A DNA stretch of 64,000 bases, taken from the NCBI RefSeq assembly GCF_037969875.1, contig NZ_CP150218.1:4588001-4652000 (forward strand), read 5' to 3'. The position numbers and the translations under genes were made by a program. Shown in pieces: positions 50,778 to 58,189 of the stretch. Position 1 is the first letter of the stretch; each line of letters begins with the position of its first letter. Below the pieces are notes generated by a model, which saw only the letters and a list, made by a program, of their open reading frames with translations, made no database searches and had not been told where the DNA came from. This stretch comes from Paenibacillus sp. FSL R7-0337. GTDB taxonomy: Bacteria > Bacillota > Bacilli > Paenibacillales > Paenibacillaceae.

Positions 50778-50843
50778 TCTCTGATTGTAGTCTCGCAATC
50801 TCTCTAATTAGAGTCTCACAGTTTTTCTGATTACAGTACCGCA
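50778..50843 (+). repeat. three imperfect 22-nt tandem repeats
   Basis: TTCTCTGATTGTAGTCTCGC, TCTCTCTAATTAGAGTCTCA and TTTTTCTGATTACAGTACCG head three adjacent units of 22-23 nt. The first resembles the repeat at 41896-41921 (CT-R-ATTGTAGTCT). Confidence 0.65.
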
Positions 50844-50865
50844 GATTATTATGCTTCTATGGCAG

Positions 50866-50893
50866 TCCCTCTGGATATTTCCAGAGGGATTAT
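50866..50893 (+). terminator. terminator after the phosphodiesterase gene
   Basis: TCCCTCTGGA and TCCAGAGGGA form a perfect 10-bp stem with a TATT loop, followed by TTATT. Confidence 0.75.
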
Positions 50894-50994
50894 TGCTGCG
50901 CAGCAATTGAGCCCAGCAGCATATTCATGTATGATGGGTGAGGAGCTTGCGGGGAGATCCCGGGCTTCAAAAACTAAACAGCAGAGGTAACTAA

Positions 50995-52026
50995 ATGATG
51001 CATCCACGTGATTTACACTATACAATGCCGGCCGAATGGGCCAAGCATGAACGGACCTTCATTTCATGGCCGGTGAAGGACTCTATGGTACACCCTGATA
51101 ATCATGAAGCGGTCAGTACAGGCTATGCCGAGATTATCCGCGCGATTGCCGAATTCGAGCCGGTGACGGTTATTGTCAATCCCGATGAGCTGGACACGGT
51201 AGAGAAGCTGGCCCTTGGAAACAAGGTCACGCTGCTCCCGATCCGTCACAACGATGCCTGGCTGCGGGACAACGGACCGACCTTCCTCGCAGGTCCGGGC
51301 GGGAAGCTGGCCGGGGTCAACTGGAAGTTCAATGCCTGGGGCGGCAAATATTCGCCTTGGGATCTCGATGATGAGGTGGCTCCGCAGATTCTGAAGCACC
51401 TGGAGGTCAATGCGTTCGATGCTCCGCTGGTGATGGAGGGCGGCTCCATTCATACAGACGGTGAAGGCACGATACTGACCACCGAGGAATGCCTGCTGAA
51501 CCGCAACCGCAATCCGGAACTCAGCCGCGAGGAGATTGCCGCGTACGTCAAGCAGTATACCGGAAGCGAGTCGATCATCTGGCTGAAGCAGGGCCTTAGC
51601 GGGGATGAGACGGACGGGCATGTCGATAACATCGCCTGCTTCGCGGCACCGGGCAAGGTGATTATCCAGGTCTGCGAGGACCCGCAGGATGAGAACTATG
51701 CGATTACGCAGGAGAATTTGCGTATTCTGGAGCAGACGGTTGATGCCAAAGGCCGGAAGCTGGAGATTATCCGCATCCAGCAGCCGCCCCGCGTGGACTT
51801 CGAGGGCAGCCGCCTGACGCTGAGCTATCTGAATTTCTATTTCGTGAACGGCGGAATTATCCTGCCGGTCTTCGGCGGTACAGCGGCTGAGACGGACAAG
51901 CTGGCTGAAGAGACGCTGGCCGGGCTGTTCCCGGACCGTCGCATCCGTACCGTGAACGGAATGGCCGTGATCGGCGAAGGCGGGAACGTGCATTGCACCA
52001 CCCAGCAGATGCCTGCGGTGGATTAG
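50995..52026 (+). CDS. aguA: agmatine deiminase
   Basis: Converts agmatine to N-carbamoylputrescine and ammonia, a step from arginine to putrescine. The family blocks are present: DAWLRDNGPTF, PLVMEGGSIHTDGEGT, GETDGHVDNIACF-like (SGDETDGHVDN) and the C-terminal GGNVHCTTQQ with the catalytic Cys (about residue 334). At 343 aa it is full length. AGAGGTAA lies just upstream of the two adjacent ATG codons at 50995 and 50998. It is followed after 28 nt by aguB, the next enzyme. Confidence 0.96.
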   Translation: MMHPRDLHYTMPAEWAKHERTFISWPVKDSMVHPDNHEAVSTGYAEIIRAIAEFEPVTVIVNPDELDTVEKLALGNKVTLLPIRHNDAWLRDNGPTFLAGPGGKLAGVNWKFNAWGGKYSPWDLDDEVAPQILKHLEVNAFDAPLVMEGGSIHTDGEGTILTTEECLLNRNRNPELSREEIAAYVKQYTGSESIIWLKQGLSGDETDGHVDNIACFAAPGKVIIQVCEDPQDENYAITQENLRILEQTVDAKGRKLEIIRIQQPPRVDFEGSRLTLSYLNFYFVNGGIILPVFGGTAAETDKLAEETLAGLFPDRRIRTVNGMAVIGEGGNVHCTTQQMPAVD

Positions 52027-52054
52027 ACTGAGATCCAACCAAGGAGGAACAACC

Positions 52055-52930
52055 ATGAGACAAGTAAAAGTAGCCGCGACGCAAATGAGCTGTTCCGGCG
52101 ACATTGATGAGAATATCCGCAAAGCGGAGACACTGGTTAGAGAGGCGGCTGCCCAAGGCGCGCAGATTATTCTGCTGCAGGAGCTGTTCGAGACGCCGTA
52201 TTTCTGTCAGAAGGAGAAGTCGGATTACTATGCCTATGCTACGGAGCTTGAGCAGAACAAGGCGGTGAACCACTTCAAGGCGATCGCCAAGGAGCTTGCG
52301 GTGGTGCTGCCGATCAGCTTTTATGAGAAGAAGAATTATGCGCGGTACAACTCGCTGGCGGTAATTGATGCGGACGGAACCGTGATGGGCAAATACCGCA
52401 AGAGCCATATTCCTGACGGTCCAGGCTATGAAGAGAAATTCTACTTCAACCCGGGCGATACCGGCTTCAAGGTGTGGAATACCCGTTATGCCAAAATCGG
52501 AGTCGGCGTTTGCTGGGACCAATGGTACCCGGAAGCTGCCCGGGTGATGAGCCTGATGGGGGCGGAGATTCTGTTCTATCCTACAGCCATCGGCTCGGAG
52601 CCGCAGGACGGGTCGATTGATTCCAAGGATCACTGGCAGACCTGCATGCTCGGTCATGCTGCCGCTAACCTGATTCCTGTCGTGGCCTCCAACCGGATCG
52701 GCAAGGAGACTGACGAGGATTCCAGCATTGATTTCTACGGCTCGTCATTCATTGCTGGTCCGCAGGGCAACAAGATTGTCGAAGCCGGACGGGATGAGCA
52801 GACCGTGCTGGTCAGCGAATTCGATCTGGATGCTCTTGAGGTAGGACGGATTGAATGGGGGATCTTCCGTGACCGCCGTCCTGAGCTGTACCGGATGATT
52901 GCTTCGTATGACGGTGATCTGACCTTCTAA
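52055..52930 (+). CDS. aguB: N-carbamoylputrescine amidase
   Basis: A nitrilase-fold enzyme that hydrolyses N-carbamoylputrescine to putrescine, CO2 and ammonia. The catalytic triad is visible: Glu43 (LLQELFETPYFCQ), Lys116 (KYRKSHIPDGPG) and Cys153 (GVCWDQWYPEAA). It is 291 aa, the usual size. AAGGAGG lies 7 nt before the start. It forms an operon with aguA and is followed by a good terminator, so the pair is a self-contained putrescine route. Confidence 0.96.
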   Translation: MRQVKVAATQMSCSGDIDENIRKAETLVREAAAQGAQIILLQELFETPYFCQKEKSDYYAYATELEQNKAVNHFKAIAKELAVVLPISFYEKKNYARYNSLAVIDADGTVMGKYRKSHIPDGPGYEEKFYFNPGDTGFKVWNTRYAKIGVGVCWDQWYPEAARVMSLMGAEILFYPTAIGSEPQDGSIDSKDHWQTCMLGHAAANLIPVVASNRIGKETDEDSSIDFYGSSFIAGPQGNKIVEAGRDEQTVLVSEFDLDALEVGRIEWGIFRDRRPELYRMIASYDGDLTF

Positions 52931-52962
52931 CTTATGCGCTAATATGTACTGACCAATTCAGT

Positions 52963-53018
52963 AAGCAGCCAGAATGCTACCGGGGAGCTCTCTCCGGGAC
53001 GTTTTGGCTGCTTTTTTG
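52963..53018 (+). terminator. terminator of the aguAB operon
   Basis: AAGCAGCCAGAA pairs with TTTTGGCTGCTT around an inner CGGGGAG/CTCTCCGGG stem; a T run follows. Confidence 0.8.
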
Positions 53019-53081
53019 CATGATATGTTACAATATATCGATAATAGTGTCATATTATATTACATGAATGGATAAAGTTAA

Positions 53082-53110
53082 TTGTCATCATTACTTTAAT
53101 CTGATAAAAT
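53082..53110 (+). promoter_or_regulatory. sigma-A promoter of the amino-acid importer operon
   Basis: TTGTCA (53082-53087) and TAAAAT (53105-53110) are exactly 17 nt apart, giving a leader of about 35 nt. Confidence 0.75.
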
Positions 53111-53150
53111 TTCCTTAAGTTATTTTACAAATAAGTAGGGGGATTGGAGA

Positions 53151-53966
53151 ATGGGAATCCGAAAAAAGTGGGCGATGTCAGGTATGGTGGCACTCCTGGT
53201 CTTGGCAATAGCGGGTTGTGGCTCTGATAATGATGCAAAAGGCGGCAGTGCGGACGGGAAAAGCCTCAAAATCGCTACTGATGCCAGCTATGCACCAATG
53301 GAGTATATGGATACCGATACGATCAAGGGCTTTGACATTGATTTCATCAAGGCGGTAATGGCGGAGGCCGGCATCGATTACACGCTCACCAACACAGGCT
53401 GGGATACCATGCTGACCAGTGTGAAGCAGGGCACTGAATATCAGGCGGGCGTATCCTCGGTATCGATTACAGATGAGCGCAAGGAAACCTATGACTACTC
53501 TATCCCTTATTTCGAATCTACGAACATGATCATGGTGAAGGAAGGCAGCGACATCAAATCCGCCCTGGACCTGAAGGGGAAGAAGGTTGCGGTTCAGGCG
53601 GCTACGACAGCAGATGAGCTGATGAGCGGCATTATGGGCGTCGACAACGGCAACCTGAAGCGGTTCGACAGCAATGCGGTAGCGCTGATGGAGCTGAACG
53701 GCGGCGGGGCGGATGCGGTGGTCGCGGATATCGCCATCGTGAACGAATACATCAAGAACAACCCGAAGGAGAAGCTGACAGGCATTATCGACAAGGAGAA
53801 TTTCGGCTCCGAGTACTACGGTATCCTGTATCCGAAGGGCAGCGACTGGAAGGAGAAGCTGGACCCGGCGATCAAAAAGGTCATCGAGAACGGCAAATAT
53901 GCGGAGATCTACAAGGAATGGTTCGGCGAAGAGCCGGACACGGCGGCGCTTATGAACGCGAAGTAG
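53151..53966 (+). CDS. amino-acid ABC transporter binding lipoprotein
   Basis: The lipoprotein signal ends LAIAGC. The mature part is a type-3 binding fold: LKIATDASYAPMEYMDTDTI, GFDIDFIKAVMAEAG, VSSVSITDERKETYDYSIPY and YGILYPKGSDWKEKL. This is the glutamine/cystine/polar amino-acid group. Ligand contacts (Thr, Asp in ISITDER-like block) are kept. At 271 aa it is full length. A strong promoter precedes it, and a terminator-like hairpin separates it from the permease, so it should be made in excess. Confidence 0.92.
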   Translation: MGIRKKWAMSGMVALLVLAIAGCGSDNDAKGGSADGKSLKIATDASYAPMEYMDTDTIKGFDIDFIKAVMAEAGIDYTLTNTGWDTMLTSVKQGTEYQAGVSSVSITDERKETYDYSIPYFESTNMIMVKEGSDIKSALDLKGKKVAVQAATTADELMSGIMGVDNGNLKRFDSNAVALMELNGGGADAVVADIAIVNEYIKNNPKEKLTGIIDKENFGSEYYGILYPKGSDWKEKLDPAIKKVIENGKYAEIYKEWFGEEPDTAALMNAK

Positions 53967-53985
53967 CCTAAGAACCGCAACAACT

Positions 53986-54027
53986 AAGCATGCGTAATGA
54001 TTGCTATTGCGCGTGCTTCTTTTTTTG
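53986..54027 (+). terminator. attenuating terminator between binding protein and permease
   Basis: AAGCATGCG and CGCGTGCTT form a 9-bp stem (one G-T pair) followed by CTTTTTTT. Partial read-through would give more binding protein than permease. Confidence 0.8.
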
Positions 54028-54062
54028 AGCAAGTCACAAGCAGAAGAGAAGGGAAGAATTCT

Positions 54063-54710
54063 ATGGATTTCAGATTCGACATCATCGTTCATTATTTACC
54101 GGTTTTACTAAAAGGGACCTTGTTCACCATCGGCGTATCGCTGGTCTCCATTCTGTGCGGCTCCTTGCTGGGGCTGATTATCGGTTTCGGTAAAATGGCG
54201 CCCAAATGGTATTTCCGCTGGCCCTTCCATGCCTATATCAACATCTTCCGCGGTACGCCGCTCTATGTGCAGATTCTGATCGTCCATTTCGGCCTGATCC
54301 CGTTGTTCTATGGCAAAACCTACGCGCTAATGAGCGCATTCGTGGCGCTGTCGCTCAATTCTGCTGCCTATTCTGCGGAGATCTTCCGCGCCGGTATCCA
54401 GTCCATCGACCCCGGGCAGCGGGAAGCGGCCCTGTCCCTCGGAATGACCCGGCGGCAGGCGATGCGCTTCATTATTCTGCCCCAGGCCATCAAACGGATG
54501 GTTCCCGCCTTCGGGAATGAATTCATCGTGCTTGTTAAGGATTCCTCGCTGCTGGCACTGATTGCCGCCCCTGAGATTATGTACTGGAGCAATACCATGA
54601 AAGGCCAATACCTGCGGATTTGGGAGCCGTATCTGACCGCTGCACTGATCTATTTCATTCTTACTTATTCGCTAAGCAAGCTGCTTAATTATATCGAACG
54701 GAAGGTGTAA
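54063..54710 (+). CDS. amino-acid ABC transporter permease
   Basis: A 215-aa HisM/GlnP-type permease with about four to five membrane segments. It shows INIFRGTPLYVQILIVHFGL and the EAA loop QREAALSLGMTRRQAMRFII, then LPQAIKRMVPAFGNEFI. It probably forms a homodimer. ATG at 54063 follows AGAAGGGAAG; the frame from 53997 crosses the hairpin. The stop is 5 nt before the ATPase gene. Confidence 0.94.
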   Translation: MDFRFDIIVHYLPVLLKGTLFTIGVSLVSILCGSLLGLIIGFGKMAPKWYFRWPFHAYINIFRGTPLYVQILIVHFGLIPLFYGKTYALMSAFVALSLNSAAYSAEIFRAGIQSIDPGQREAALSLGMTRRQAMRFIILPQAIKRMVPAFGNEFIVLVKDSSLLALIAAPEIMYWSNTMKGQYLRIWEPYLTAALIYFILTYSLSKLLNYIERKV

Positions 54711-54715
54711 CCCCT

Positions 54716-55447
54716 ATGGAACCGATTATTTCAGTCAAGCATTTGCATAAATCATTCGGTGCCCATCAGGTACTGACGGATATCAGCGTCGACATTCACA
54801 GCCGGGAGGTTGTGGTAGTCATTGGGCCTTCAGGCTCGGGCAAATCGACCTTTCTGCGCTGTCTGAATCTGCTGGAGCAGCCGCAAGCAGGCGATATTAT
54901 CATTGAAGGCACTTCCTTGATGGCCAAGAGCACAAGGATTAACGATATCCGGACCGAGCTGGGGATGGTCTTTCAGCAGTTCAATCTGTTTCCGCACCGG
55001 AAAGTGATCGAGAACATCATGCTGGCCCCGATGAAGGTGCGGAAATGGACGGCGGAGCAAGCAAGGCAGAAGGCATTAGAGCTGTTGCAGAAGGTAGGTC
55101 TTAGCGAGAAGGCGGAGATGTATCCTGCCTCGCTCTCCGGCGGTCAGGCCCAGCGGGTAGCGATTGCCCGGGCGCTGGCGATGGAGCCGAAGATCATGCT
55201 GTTCGACGAGCCGACCTCGGCCCTGGACCCCGAGATGGTGGGCGAGGTGCTGGCGGTCATGAAGGAGCTGGCAAGTGAGGGGATGACCATGGTTGTGGTG
55301 ACTCATGAGATGGGCTTCGCCCGTGAAGTGGGGGACCGGGTGCTTTTTATGGAGCAAGGTGCCATAGTCGAACAGGGGGCGCCGGAGCAGTTATTTGGCA
55401 GCCCGTCGCATGAGCGTACACGGGAGTTTCTGTCCAAGGTGCTGTGA
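54716..55447 (+). CDS. amino-acid ABC transporter ATPase (GlnQ-like)
   Basis: Walker A is IGPSGSGKSTFL, the Q-loop MVFQQFNLFPH, the signature LSGGQAQRVAIARAL, Walker B IMLFDEPTSALDPEMVGEVL and the H-loop VVTHEMGFAREV, all of the polar-amino-acid (GlnQ/HisP) group. It is 243 aa, full length. It completes a three-gene importer (53151-55447). The two downstream spacers hold no further subunit. Confidence 0.95.
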   Translation: MEPIISVKHLHKSFGAHQVLTDISVDIHSREVVVVIGPSGSGKSTFLRCLNLLEQPQAGDIIIEGTSLMAKSTRINDIRTELGMVFQQFNLFPHRKVIENIMLAPMKVRKWTAEQARQKALELLQKVGLSEKAEMYPASLSGGQAQRVAIARALAMEPKIMLFDEPTSALDPEMVGEVLAVMKELASEGMTMVVVTHEMGFAREVGDRVLFMEQGAIVEQGAPEQLFGSPSHERTREFLSKVL

Positions 55448-55576
55448 GAATCGCCTGAAGTAGAATATTGTTATTTAATCGGTTATATTAGAAGAGTAAG
55501 AAATAGGCAATAAGTCCAAGCGTGAATAGCTGCCCGGGGTGGCGGGGAGGAGGCTCGGGGATATCTTTTTTTAAAG

Positions 55577-55631
55577 TATAAGGATGACAGCGGTTCTGCA
55601 TAATGATTTATCCTTATATTTCCGGCAGAAA
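55577..55631 (+). repeat. degenerate relative of the interspersed repeat (copy D)
   Basis: TATAAGGAT pairs with ATCCTTATA, 24 nt apart, just after a seven-T run, as in the first half of copies B and C. The CCGTCC hairpin is not recognisable. It lies in the gap 55448-55703, in which no other clear feature is seen. Confidence 0.45.
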
Positions 55632-55703
55632 AGGATAGGGTGCTTAATAAGCAGGCATAGTCTTCTGCTGGTCATAATTCCATAATGATAGAAGGAGAAT
55701 ACG

Positions 55704-56150
55704 ATGAGCACATTCAAAAATTGGCTGAATACAACCAAAAACGGATTGACAGATCAAGTGAAGAAATTTAAAAATAAAGACTTTATGAACGCAGTGGTGG
55801 CTGGCTGCGCGCTGGTTGCTGCGGCTGACGGCAAGATTGAGGAAGCTGAGAAGAACAAGATGGCGGGATATATGAATCTCAGCAATGAACTGAAGGTATT
55901 TGACATGAGAGATGTCATCACCCAGTTCAATTACTATGTGAGCAACTTCGAGTTCTCGCCGGAGATCGGCAAGCAGGAAGCGCTTAAGGCCATCGGGAAG
56001 TTCAACGGCAAACCGGAGGTTGGACGCTTAATCGTGGGCGTATGCTCGGCGATTGGTGCAGCAGACGGCGACTTCGATGAGCATGAGAAAGCGGTTGTGC
56101 GGAATATCTGCAGCGTACTGGGACTCAGCCCAAGTGAATTCAGCCTGTAA
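55704..56150 (+). CDS. TerB-family tellurite-resistance-type protein
   Basis: A 148-aa all-helical protein. Two similar acidic blocks, LVAAADGKIEEAEKNKM and AIGAADGDFDEHEKAVV, are the TerB hallmark and are thought to bind metal or calcium. TerB couples TerD-type Ca2+ proteins to the TerC membrane complex in a general stress response. AGAAGGAG lies 6 nt upstream. It leads the Ter gene run, but an ECF-like promoter lies between it and the first TerD gene. Confidence 0.93.
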   Translation: MSTFKNWLNTTKNGLTDQVKKFKNKDFMNAVVAGCALVAAADGKIEEAEKNKMAGYMNLSNELKVFDMRDVITQFNYYVSNFEFSPEIGKQEALKAIGKFNGKPEVGRLIVGVCSAIGAADGDFDEHEKAVVRNICSVLGLSPSEFSL

Positions 56151-56179
56151 TTACAGGCTGGATTTCATTTGCTAATTAC

Positions 56180-56206
56180 TGAAACTTTAGGCGATGGACC
56201 GCCGTA
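56180..56206 (+). promoter_or_regulatory. ECF-type (SigW/SigM-like) promoter before the TerD genes
   Basis: TGAAAC (56180-56185) and CGTA (56203-56206) are 17 nt apart, close to the Bacillus envelope-stress consensus. The B. subtilis yceCDEFGH (Ter) operon is known to be under such sigma factors. It is 55 nt before the TerD start. Confidence 0.6.
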
Positions 56207-56261
56207 TCACTGATGTAATACCCGCAAGCACACTTCTATCTGGAAACGGAGGTACTTCAAG

Positions 56262-56858
56262 TTGGCTGGAATTAATCTGGTAAAAGGTCAGAAGATCGAT
56301 TTAACCAAAGGCAATGCCGGACTGTCTAACGTAATCGTAGGACTGGGCTGGGACCCTGCCGAACCGGCAAGAGGATTCTTTGGGGTTAAAAAACAGGCGA
56401 ATGTTGACTGCGATGCTTCAGCGCTGCTGCTGAATGAGAACGGCAAGCTGACGAACAAGCTGAACCTCGTCTGCTTTCACAACAAACAGAATGCGAATAA
56501 CTCTGTAGTTCACTCGGGAGATAATCTGACGGGTGAGGGAGACGGGGACGACGAACAGATCATGGTGAATCTGAAGTCGATTCCTGCCGATGTTCATAAA
56601 GTCCTTGTTGTGGTTAACATCTACGATGCGGTGAACCGCAAGCAGGATTTCGGCATGATCAAATCTGCGTATATCCGCATTATTAATGCGGCAGGGAATG
56701 CAGAATTGGTTAAGTTTAATCTGACAGACAATTATACAGGCTTCACAGCACTGATCTGCGGCGAGCTGTACCGTCATGGCGAAGAGTGGAAATTCGCAGC
56801 CATCGGTGAAGCAGCCCACGCCGCGCATATCAATCAGCTGGCAGAACGCTATATCTAA
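56262..56858 (+). CDS. TerD family protein (first of three)
   Basis: Starts MAGINLVKGQKIDLTKGNAG, the standard TerD opening; the Ca2+-binding loop GDNLTGEGDGDDEQI and the end YRHGEEWKFAAIGEA are conserved. At 198 aa it is normal. It differs from the next two by an insert near residue 38 (PARGFFGVKKQ). TTG 56262 is backed by ACGGAGG 9 nt upstream. TerD proteins are cytosolic or membrane-side Ca2+ sensors of the Ter stress complex. The ECF-like promoter lies just upstream. Confidence 0.94.
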   Translation: MAGINLVKGQKIDLTKGNAGLSNVIVGLGWDPAEPARGFFGVKKQANVDCDASALLLNENGKLTNKLNLVCFHNKQNANNSVVHSGDNLTGEGDGDDEQIMVNLKSIPADVHKVLVVVNIYDAVNRKQDFGMIKSAYIRIINAAGNAELVKFNLTDNYTGFTALICGELYRHGEEWKFAAIGEAAHAAHINQLAERYI

Positions 56859-56887
56859 ATCCAATTTGAGAAAAGAGGGCTCTATTC

Positions 56888-57463
56888 ATGGCTATTAACT
56901 TATCCAAGGGACAAAAAATCGATTTAACTAAAACCAATCCGGGCTTGTCCAAAATCACAGTCGGCCTAGGATGGGACACGAATAAATATGATGGCGGCAA
57001 GGACTTCGACCTTGATGTGTCGGTGTTCCTGACCAATGCCAGCGGTAAAGTGGACAAGGAGTCCAACTTCATCTTCTTCAACAACAAGCAGAACGAGAAC
57101 GCATCTGTCGTTCACACCGGCGATAACCGCACAGGGGAAGGCGACGGAGACGATGAGCAGGTTCAAGTCGATTTGCTTAATGTTCCTGCAGATGTGGACA
57201 AGATTGCCTTCACCATTACCATCTATGAAGCAGAGTCCAGAAGCCAGAACTTCGGACAAGTCTCCCGTTCTTATGTGCGTATCGTTAACGATGCGAATAG
57301 TGAGGAACTGATCCGCTTTGACCTGGGTGAAGATTTCTCCGTTGAAACAGGCGTAGTTGTCGGTGAATTGTACCGTAACGGTGCAGAATGGAAATTCAAC
57401 GCGATCGGCAGCGGCTACAAGGACGGTCTGGCCGGCTTGACCCGTGATTACGGCCTGCAATAA
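56888..57463 (+). CDS. TerD family protein (second)
   Basis: A 191-aa TerD: MAINLSKGQKIDLTKTNPGL, GLGWDTNKYDGGKDFDLDVS, GDNRTGEGDGDDEQVQVDLL and ELYRNGAEWKFNAIGSGYKD. The acidic residues (D-x-D in FDLDVS and DGDDEQ) form the Ca2+ sites. It is very close to the third TerD, so the two arose by tandem duplication. AGAGGG lies 8 nt upstream; it is 29 nt from the previous gene, in the same operon. Confidence 0.95.
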   Translation: MAINLSKGQKIDLTKTNPGLSKITVGLGWDTNKYDGGKDFDLDVSVFLTNASGKVDKESNFIFFNNKQNENASVVHTGDNRTGEGDGDDEQVQVDLLNVPADVDKIAFTITIYEAESRSQNFGQVSRSYVRIVNDANSEELIRFDLGEDFSVETGVVVGELYRNGAEWKFNAIGSGYKDGLAGLTRDYGLQ

Positions 57464-57513
57464 GGCTCTGACATTACGGGAATTAAATCTGTAAGGAAAG
57501 AGGGTTTTTGACA

Positions 57514-58095
57514 GTGACGATCAGTCTTTCCAAAGGACAGCGGATTGATCTTACCAAGACGAATCCGGGTCTGACCAAAGTTGTAGTAGGACTGGGCTGG
57601 GATACAAACAAGTATAGCGGCGGCAAGGATTTCGACCTCGATGCATCAGCATTCCTGCTGCATGAGGACGGAAAATCCAAAAGCGAAAATGACTTTGTAT
57701 TCTATAACAACCCGACTGGCGGTACAGGCTCTGTAACCCATACAGGCGACAACCGTACAGGTGAAGGCGACGGGGATGATGAACAGATCATCGTAGACTT
57801 CAGTCTGGTACCTGCGAATATTCAGCGTATCGGGATCACGGTCACGATCTATGATTATGAGACCCGTGCGCAGAACTTCGGACAAGTCTCCAATGCTTTT
57901 GTCCGCGTTGTAGATGCATCCAGCGACCGTGAGGTTCTGCGGTTCGATCTGGGCGAGGATTTCTCCACCGAGACGGCTGTAGTCTTCTGTGAATTCTACC
58001 GCCAGGGGGCGGATTGGAAATTCCAGGCGATCGGCAGCGGCTTCGCCGGCGGACTAAGCGCATTATGCAAAAACTACGGGCTGGACGCGCAATAA
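57514..58095 (+). CDS. TerD family protein (third)
   Basis: MTISLSKGQRIDLTKTNPGL, GLGWDTNKYSGGKDFDLDAS, GDNRTGEGDGDDEQIIVDFS and ADWKFQAIGSGFAGGLSALC show a complete TerD of 193 aa. GTG 57514 is chosen because it sits 9 nt after AGAGGG and begins where family proteins begin; TTG 57508 is an alternative. Calcium ligands are as in its neighbour. A terminator-like hairpin follows (58104-58135), so later genes may be made at a lower level. Confidence 0.94.
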   Translation: MTISLSKGQRIDLTKTNPGLTKVVVGLGWDTNKYSGGKDFDLDASAFLLHEDGKSKSENDFVFYNNPTGGTGSVTHTGDNRTGEGDGDDEQIIVDFSLVPANIQRIGITVTIYDYETRAQNFGQVSNAFVRVVDASSDREVLRFDLGEDFSTETAVVFCEFYRQGADWKFQAIGSGFAGGLSALCKNYGLDAQ

Positions 58096-58103
58096 GAGCT
58101 TCA

Positions 58104-58135
58104 AAGGCGGGATCATCATCGATCCTGCCCTTTTT
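58104..58135 (+). terminator. terminator-like hairpin inside the Ter run
   Basis: GGCGGGATC pairs with GATCCTGCC around ATCATC, followed by CTTTTT. It would lower read-through from the TerD genes. Confidence 0.7.
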
Positions 58136-58189
58136 ATACACAAAATCTGATAAGTTGCGCTCTTATCCATGTATAAAGGTGGCGTAAGA

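Noticed and set aside
51064..52122. Minus-strand open frame of 352 codons
   Set aside because: It lies opposite aguA/aguB, whose catalytic motifs are complete; the antisense product is Leu/Arg/Gln-rich without a domain.
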